A stretch of DNA of 64,000 nucleotides from Bremia lactucae. Its lineage: Eukaryota; Oomycota; Peronosporomycetes; Peronosporales; Peronosporaceae. The stretch's first letter is position 1. Every line of letters starts with the position of its first letter. Below the pieces are notes generated by a model that did not search any database, was not told the DNA's origin, and was given only the letters and a program-made list of their open reading frames with translations. Both the position numbers and the translations under genes were made by a program. The DNA lies in assembly GCF_004359215.1 (NCBI RefSeq), contig NW_027152029.1, forward strand, positions 40,675-104,674, written 5' to 3'. Below, one piece after another: positions 56,745-64,000 of the stretch.

Positions 56745-59700
56745 ATGTCGTCTATAATTCACAGGTAAGAATGGGATTTCGTCTCGAGGAAAATATCGTC
56801 GCAGTATGTGCGCCATCCGCAAGCAGGCAAGCGGAGTTGCTACTTTGTCAGGCATTTTTTGAATCCTGCCGCTTTTTGATGTATGCCTCAAAGTCGCTAC
56901 TGGTGATCCTGGCGGAAATGCCTCCGGTTCCAATGTCTTCTGCTAGTATTCAGAGCAATTGTAACACTAAATTCGTGCTGTGGCAAGTCTGGGATGCACA
57001 GCATGCCATTCAATGCGTGCGGTTCAACTCCAGTAAAATTGCGGCGCGTGGCGCGCTTGCACTTTTGATTGATAAAGGCGGCGGCGTGATTCTAATGCCT
57101 GCAAGCGCCACGTCCAACAGAGCGGCAGCCGTGGCTTCTCGAGCTTTAGATAAGGGAACTCGCTCACACCCGTCATCCGGGTTCTTAAAAGACGACTTTT
57201 TATATAGTTATGATTACGAGAAGACTCATCTGCATCTCCACTTGCCGAAATGGGCCGAGTCTGCGCGCTGGCAATGTGACGACCGCCATCTGAATCATTT
57301 AAAGTGGGTCGAAAGCGGAGATGACCTCTTTCTTCTGGGAGCTGGCGAAAAGCTATATATTTGGAAAGTTGTGGACGACTCTGTGCAGATTTATTTACAA
57401 CGCGCAGTCGTGTTGTCGGGTGGCGGAGGATCCGACATGGACACATCTCTACCGATTTTCCACGTGTGCCATTTTGATGTGACACCTAGCGGTAGATATG
57501 TGGCAACAGCAGGTATCCATGATCGCATTGTGAAAGTCTGGGATCTAGGTGCACTGTCACCGCATGAAAGTTCGCCTGAGTCCATATTTCTTGCACATAC
57601 CCGTGCGCTTGTTTCCTTAGTATGGTCGAAAGATATTAATGTGTACGACGCGCGATCCAATGATGCCACGACTATGGGAGCGTATGATATGTTGTTCGCA
57701 CTTGATCGAGCTGGTAATGTGTACATTTGGAGGGCAAATGTCGCTCCGTTGAGGAATTTTGTATTATGGAAACATTTTACTGTCACGGATGTCTGTAGTT
57801 ATTCGTTTTGGGATAATGATGCAAATTTTGGAATTGTTTTTCAAGAATTCGGCTTAGTGAATCATTATTGGGCTCATGATTCATCGATTTTGGCATCGTC
57901 GATCCATGAATCAATGCTGAATGAAAATACTGTGATGGATGCACTATGTTTATATCACTATGGCTGTGGCTCATTAAAGGAGGCGTATCGAAATAAGTTA
58001 CAAAGTCAACGCATGAATAATGTTACGAATATCAACGCTCAGCTGCTTCAAGACCAGTATAATGCGGCGGCTGATAGTCGTGAGGGAAAAGCATTCATTT
58101 GTGGGAACGCAGCGCTCGAGAAGACGTTCTTAGTGAATTTAATGTATTGTGTGCTCAGTAATGGCGATTTCTGCATCTATCGGGTGGAAACGATTCACTT
58201 TACGGTACAATACGTGTTATTGAGCTTCAGTGAGAGTCAACTAACCGCATACCAATTTATTTCTATCTGTAATGAAATCAGGGCAATTCTCCCAAATTGT
58301 CGCTTCTCCTTCACTATCATTCCCTTCGCGAACAGCTCGTTAATGCAATCGTGTACAATGTCTGCTCATCTGATTACATAGGTATGCTTCTAAAGTTTCT
58401 GTGGCGTAAATTAATGGCTTACCGGCTCTACTGTCAAGACTATAATGGCTCTGCAGGTTTTATTTTGGAAGTATTGTATCAACAGAAAAACAAAAAGAGT
58501 CAATTATTTTGCGCAAAACTATTACTTAAAGCTGAGAGCTGCTTTGGAAAGACACGCAATGGGTCAGAACCTTTTTGTGTTCAAAGTTGCGAAGTATATC
58601 CTGTATGCAGTAGCTTAATGAGTGCCACAGAAAAGGAACATGTTGAAGCGGCATCAATTTCAAGTGTAAATGAAACGCCAGGATGCCATTTCGAATCTCA
58701 AGACGATCCAGCTGGACTTCCTGTCAAGGTTGCTGTCACGAACATGGCTAATAGATTGAATGTCTTTATGGGTAGCGGGTCGTTGCGCAGACAATCAGTT
58801 GCCTCTCAATCGAATACTGACAACGTTGAGGGCTCACTCACACAGACAGCGTTTTTTTCAAAGCGAGGAGTGATTTACATGGTTATTCAGGGAAAGATGC
58901 ATGTTGCAATGGTAATTTCTGGTGGAAGACTGACAGGAAATGCACCAAATGATGTTGGTAATCCAGAATCTTGTAAAACAGTGTCACTTTTAAGTCCCAA
59001 GAATAATGCGTTGACAGTGGCTTTGTTTTATATAGATGATAATAAAGAAGCTGATTCCTTAGGTGAATTGATCGCTGTTGAAATTCCTGATTCTATAAAG
59101 ACGAAATGGAACAAAAATCCACCTTCAGGTCTTTTTCAACGAACGATAAAAGATTGCAGTCTGGTCATTGGCCTTCACAGAGGTGAAAGTAAGCTTACTC
59201 TCTGTTTATTTTCGATCGAGGGAAAAACTTCTTCCATCAAGCCATACCGAAAGACTGCAGTCGATGTGGCCACCAGCAAAATTTTGGGTATTGTTAGTGT
59301 TCCACTACTAAGTATATATCAAGTCATTTTCGCAACTTTTGACAGAGATTTGCAGCTGACTTTGTGGAACGTTGCATATGCCGATGAATTGCTTATCGTG
59401 AAACCTGCTCACCACGTAAATATTGGCACGTTAATAAAAACTGCTTCTCAGATGCGAACGTCTCATACTGCATTCAATATTGAAGACAAGGAACTAAAAT
59501 TTAAGTGTTTTAAATTTAGCTCTTGCGGGAGAGTTGCGATCCTGTTTAAAGAGGGTAAAACTGAAGCTTATAATAAGATATGCATTTTTCCTGCGATGGA
59601 ATGCTTGTTGGAAGGAGTTGTCAGTATATCGCAAAAGCAATTTGGCCAAGTAGTTGCGTTAGAGTGGACTCCACCGATTACCTATGAGCGAGACTGCGAG

Positions 59701-62700
59701 CTTATTTTCCTGACGACTACGGCGATCGGCATGCTAAAGTTTGATTGCGCTTTGTCGACTAATAAATGGAGCATCATCTGGTCATCTAGTCGCCTTGGTT
59801 TAAGACCCGTGAATATTTTATCAATCTCTAGCTACCCTTACGGTCTTGTCCAAGTCGAGTCCAGTTTTGCGCACTTTAATCTTCGAGACATTGATGGAAA
59901 CTCCCTGTCTGAGTCACATCCGCCCTTTCAATCGCCAATATATTATCACGAACGGCCTCTTGTCGATCAGCCATTCACAAAGAGCTTTACTGCGCACCAC
60001 CCGATAACGCTGATGTACTTGCTCGCTCGTGGGTCTTTTCAGACACTTGAGACTGTTCTTGAGCACATGAAGACCAAAATTTTGGATCATGAAAAAATGT
60101 GTTTCTTACAAGCGACAGACGACACAGCGCTTCGAGGTCTTCCTTTAATCTCGCTCTCTCAGCTGCTTACGTCTTTTTATGAAACATTGAGCGATGAACG
60201 ATCAGACATTTATCTAAGAGGCAAACAAAAAAAGGGATCTATAGGCACTATATCTGGTGCAGCTACGTCGGCCCCAGCTAGAGCTTGTGACCTTTTTGCA
60301 ACGAAGCATGATTTACCTCGCCGATACAACATTTCTGACCGAGGTTTGGATATTGCAAACACATTCAATACTTCTTCTTATCCTACTTCAATTAATTACC
60401 CTGCTAAAGCAGCAGCAACATTAAAGTCGAAGCTAACAACAGATGAGTTTCGTACATTTTTTTTCGAGCACAAGCGCTATTTGACATTCATGACATCTCA
60501 AGAACAGAAAGCTTTCCTCGCAATCGTTGCTGGCACTAAGAGAACTGTATGCTGGGAGAATGACAGCAGCCGGCCGAAAGACGAAGCGGCTCTTCGTTTC
60601 CAGGCATCTTTGTTATGGCCATCTTATCTCTCAGCTAGCGCCTTACCTAGTATGACCATCGCAAAAGAACCATTCAGAAATCGAGCTAAAAATATTCGAG
60701 CCGTTGCTAGCCTTTGCTCTGAACAAATTGCATGGGGAGCACTTAGTGATTACCAATCGGAAATACTGCAAGAATGCTTATCTGATGTTATTATGAGCTG
60801 GAATGAGTTTCAGCACCTACGACTACCGTTTTGGCTTAAAAGCTATGCAAAGCTATTTCATTTTGTAGAAAAGGTGGCGCAAGTTGAATATGCAGCAAAC
60901 CGAGATCCCTTTGCAGTCGCTGTATTTTACGTGCTGTTGGGAAAAAATAATTTATTGGCTAGCCTGTTCAAAATGGCCAATGAGACACGTATTGCTGAGC
61001 TTCTGAGCAATAACTTTAATGATTCGCGCTGGATAAATGCCGCTTTAAAAAATGCCTTTGTGCTGAAGACAAAACAGCGTTACACACTATCGGCGGCATT
61101 CTTTTTACTTGGTGGACAGATTACTGAAGCAGTGTCCGTGGCAGAGAAAGCGGACGAGACGCTCGTACTGCCATTTCTTATCGCTCGCATGTCAGAAAGG
61201 TGGGACTTTGAAGGTAATGATAATTTAATGGACGAGCGTGGTGAAGTGTCTGAATCTCAAGCATCATTTACGGGCGTCAGCCCAAGCCTTAAAGTATACG
61301 GAAGCCACTTGGGAACACACGATAACTCGTTGGACGCGACAAAAGTGTGTACTGACTTTCTTCGCACTACGGTTTGGGCAAAAGCCTCCGAGTGTGGAGA
61401 TGTGTATATGTGCTTCTTAATTAAATACTTGCTGGGAGAAAGATCCGATGCCATTGACATTTTGGCGAGCCCACCGGCTGTCGAGATACAAAGCATGTTT
61501 AGTGATGCAAATACCGATTTATCCAATTTGTACTGGTCAGCATTTGGCAAAAGCTTGCTAGGTGCCTGCGATTTATTACGTTTTCTACGAAAGACTATTG
61601 TGCCAATAAAGCTAGCTTTGAAAGAAAAAATTGTCAGGCTTAATACTATAGCCATGCTTCGTTTGCAAGGTGCGGGGCTTGGAGTTTTAGCGCTGATTCA
61701 CCAGCGTGATACTTTTAATTTATTTCAAGACTTTTGTCGATCTAGCGCTTCAAGTTTGGATGTAGCAGCATTTTTGGCTTGTCGCGAGCGCATTATACAT
61801 GCCGCATTAGGAAGTCAAGTAGATTTTTTATATGCCACCTTTACAAAATCGATGTGTGAAGCTATGACCACTTCTACCAGCTCGGCTTCCGATACGGAAC
61901 TTGATTTTGAAGATCAATTAAACCAAGAGATTCAGTGCATTGTCCGCTGTGGAGAAAAGTATGCTATACCGGGGGTCCTGGAAACGAGCAAAAAGCGCTT
62001 AGAGCACAGAATCAAACATGCTGTAGTCGAGTCGCTAGTAAGCTCCGGTCGTCTTGCTGCAGTGCACTTTCTGATTTCTAAGTGGAGAAATCAATTTCAG
62101 GGACCAGCCAGACAGTTTGCGTTCACGAGCTCGCTGCCTCAAATTGTTGAAAATATCGCGGAAGAAATTGTGACTGTAGCTTCGGGAGACCTCATGTCAG
62201 GAGCCACTGACCACGCACACACCCGCAAAATTGATCAGGCATGCTCAAATCTGTTGGCTATGGCAGAAAGACTTTTGCTTTGGCTAAAATACATTGATTT
62301 GAAACCAGCAAAGAAACAAAAATCGTTGCCATACCGCGACTTTTATCGTGTTGCAGTTGCAGCAGTCTATAGTGCCATCTGCATCTGTTGTCGCTATCTG
62401 AAATATCCATGCTGCTTGTACCAAATTCTTGACCTAATCTATCAGTACAAGGGCAAATTAATTTCGATCTCGCAAGAAGCTTTTGATGATATCGCTAGGG
62501 ATGATACATGTGTGAACTGCGCTTCGCTTTGTCGCTCCACGCCCAGAGGTCCAGATGTACTTGATGTAGCATCGCTTCAACAAGATGTCCCAATACTTTA
62601 CCGTGCTATTTGTATTTTGATTATGGAGCTAAATTCATTTTCATCTGCAGTGAAAAGGAGCAGACTGCGTCATTCAATGCCGTCGCGCAATTTAGTCACC

Positions 62701-63992
62701 CCTCTTTATTCGTTTTGTTCATATTGGGAGATGGTCTTAATGATGGCGGCTGGAGAAATGCCTAATCATCTTCTCAAGCTTACGGGCGAAAACATTGATT
62801 CTGCAGGGAAACTAATTAAAAAACTAGTCGAAACTTGGAAATTTTACTGTCATCAACTTGCTGGCTTTGCGACTAAACATCTCTTGTGCAACATGGCTGG
62901 CGACTTCTTCCGTTCAATTCAAAGTCCTTCAAGCCCAGAGATTTCTAGTTTGGTAGTATCGCCTCGAGAATTGGCGTCACCAAGTCAAATTCGCATCACC
63001 AGTAGCCCTCGCGCTTTTTTTGTAAATGGCATCGGATCATCCCCGTCATCACGTCCCAAAAATAGGCGACACTTGCTGAAATGTGATTGTGAGACCTGTC
63101 CGTGGCTTCTTCTTGTGGAGCTTTTTACTGACAAGCATGAGCTTTTGCTGCGTTTGAATACACTTCTTAAATATTGCAATGATAACATAGAAGAAGACAT
63201 ACGCTGGGGACGCCTGCCAGAGCCCGCTTCTCGAAAAGTTGCCTTACCACGTTCGCAAAAATTAGTTCTGTCGCCTGTCGCTTTAAATTCACCGTCATTT
63301 TCGCGAGCTGCCAAGTTTGCAGATCGAAGTAAACGGCGAACGATGTCCATACCCACAGCAGCTGCCGTGCACGTGCAGTGTCTTTATCGCAGCGAGACGA
63401 CTATTAGAGCCATGTGCTTCAATAGAGCTGCCGCTAAAGAACTGGAAGTGAGTGTGTGTAGTGGTAAAGGTATTTCACGCGCTAGCTTCATCGACGGTGC
63501 TGATAATTGTCACTTACAGTTCAAAGGCATGTATGCGCCACCTAAAGATTTATTTTTCTCGTCGACTTTACTGCAGTCTTCGCCAGTCAAGGAATGGCAA
63601 GATCCATCTGCAGAATGCAGTAGCAATGCGTCTCCTTTAAGAAGTTTGGCTGCTCGTAATATTCCCTCGCCGCTTCAAAATTCAGCTCAGCTACTTGCAT
63701 CGCCATCGGAAGCGAGTTTCAAACCTACCGCAATGGCTTCGCATCCATACTTGCCACTTTTTGTGTCGGGAAATCAGAAAGGTCGCGCTCACTTGTGGGC
63801 GTATGACCGTCTGAGTGCAGTTTGTGCGTTTCAAACCAAGGACGTTATGGCGGTACACAAGTGTTCGAGATGCTTATTTTATTTCTTGCTTATGTTTGCT
63901 TTGCTCTCTTGTAGCCATACCCAACAAGTCCGCCAATGCTTTCTGGTTGGCGAAGTATCAAGGCGCTGAAATTCGACAATCTTGGCCAGCAG
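56745..63992 (+). CDS. Rav1/DmX-like WD-repeat protein (partial, runs off the right end)
   Basis: Large scaffold of the RAVE/Rabconnectin type, which promotes V-ATPase assembly on acidic organelles. Proposed exons are 56745-56764, 56827-58204, 58282-63852 and 63915-63992, then a GT at the window edge; they join in frame for about 2349 residues so far. The first intron (63 bp, GTAAGA donor) is an inference. The simpler alternative starts at the ATG at 56771. N-terminal WD blades include HFDVTPSGRYVATAGIHDRI followed by VKVWDL near residue 221-248. The diagnostic Rav1 C domain spans about 1180-1435: RDPFAVAVFYVLLGKNNLLA, LSNNFNDSRWINAALKNAFV and RYTLSAAFFLLGGQITEAVS. Ser/Pro-rich linkers precede C-terminal WD blades (LFVSGNQKGRAHLWAYD near 2290). 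The length fits DmX-like proteins (often near 3000) rather than yeast Rav1 (about 1350). It is intact as far as seen. Confidence 0.88.
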
Positions 63993-64000
63993 GTACGTTA

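Noticed and set aside
57024..57974. Minus-strand frames opposite the Rav1-like gene
   Set aside because: They are shadows of a long coding exon; composition is Arg/His-rich and no domain is seen.

Overview
The window looks like a repeat-rich piece of an oomycete nuclear genome, most likely a downy mildew or Phytophthora relative. The evidence is short GT-AG introns (about 60-80 bp) in conserved eukaryotic genes, compact gene spacing, and chromodomain Ty3/Gypsy retrotransposons. No gene pins down the species.

Layout. (1) 1-14.6 kb is a graveyard of nested LTR elements: the 3' tail and LTR of a D-type Gypsy element (1-681), a degenerate plus-strand Gypsy element A (682-5.4 kb), and a degenerate minus-strand element E (about 13.6 kb down to 7.2 kb) holding an inverted block. 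(2) 14.66-25.57 kb is a gene island: a kinesin-14 motor cut off before the end of its motor domain (-), Rab GDP-dissociation inhibitor (-), a probable FANCE-like Fanconi anaemia protein (+), and a large protein with an RME-8/DNAJC13-like N-terminus and a cytochrome b5-like C-terminus (-). (3) 25.6-28.2 kb is non-genic and includes a 1.1 kb element with long terminal inverted repeats. (4) 28.2-56.4 kb is a chain of five LTRs and four internal regions. The first internal region is a chromovirus (D) with a 195-bp assembly gap; the next three are near-identical 6.88 kb composite units. In each unit an inverted body of another Gypsy element (F) is fused to the 3' tail of D. (5) 56.4-64 kb holds a cut-off last exon of an unknown gene and a very large Rav1/DmX-like WD-repeat protein that runs off the right end.

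All retroelement genes are broken: stops, frameshifts, lost catalytic residues or deleted domains. The cellular genes look intact except the kinesin and the cut-off exon next to the array. They are housekeeping functions (vesicle traffic, V-ATPase assembly, DNA repair, microtubule motor) and do not form a pathway.

Two retroelement features stand out. First, D, E and the composite tails are packed with short perfect inverted repeats, often 7-12 bp arms with loops under 15 bases, running through coding sequence and LTRs. At several aligned sites D and E differ in sequence yet both remain palindromic. Second, between the chromodomain and the 3' LTR there is an open frame on the strand opposite to pol. 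Its protein motif is shared by two diverged elements lying in opposite orientations in this window. Inverted micro-duplications and fold-back junctions in the same elements suggest that strand-switching during reverse transcription shaped them.
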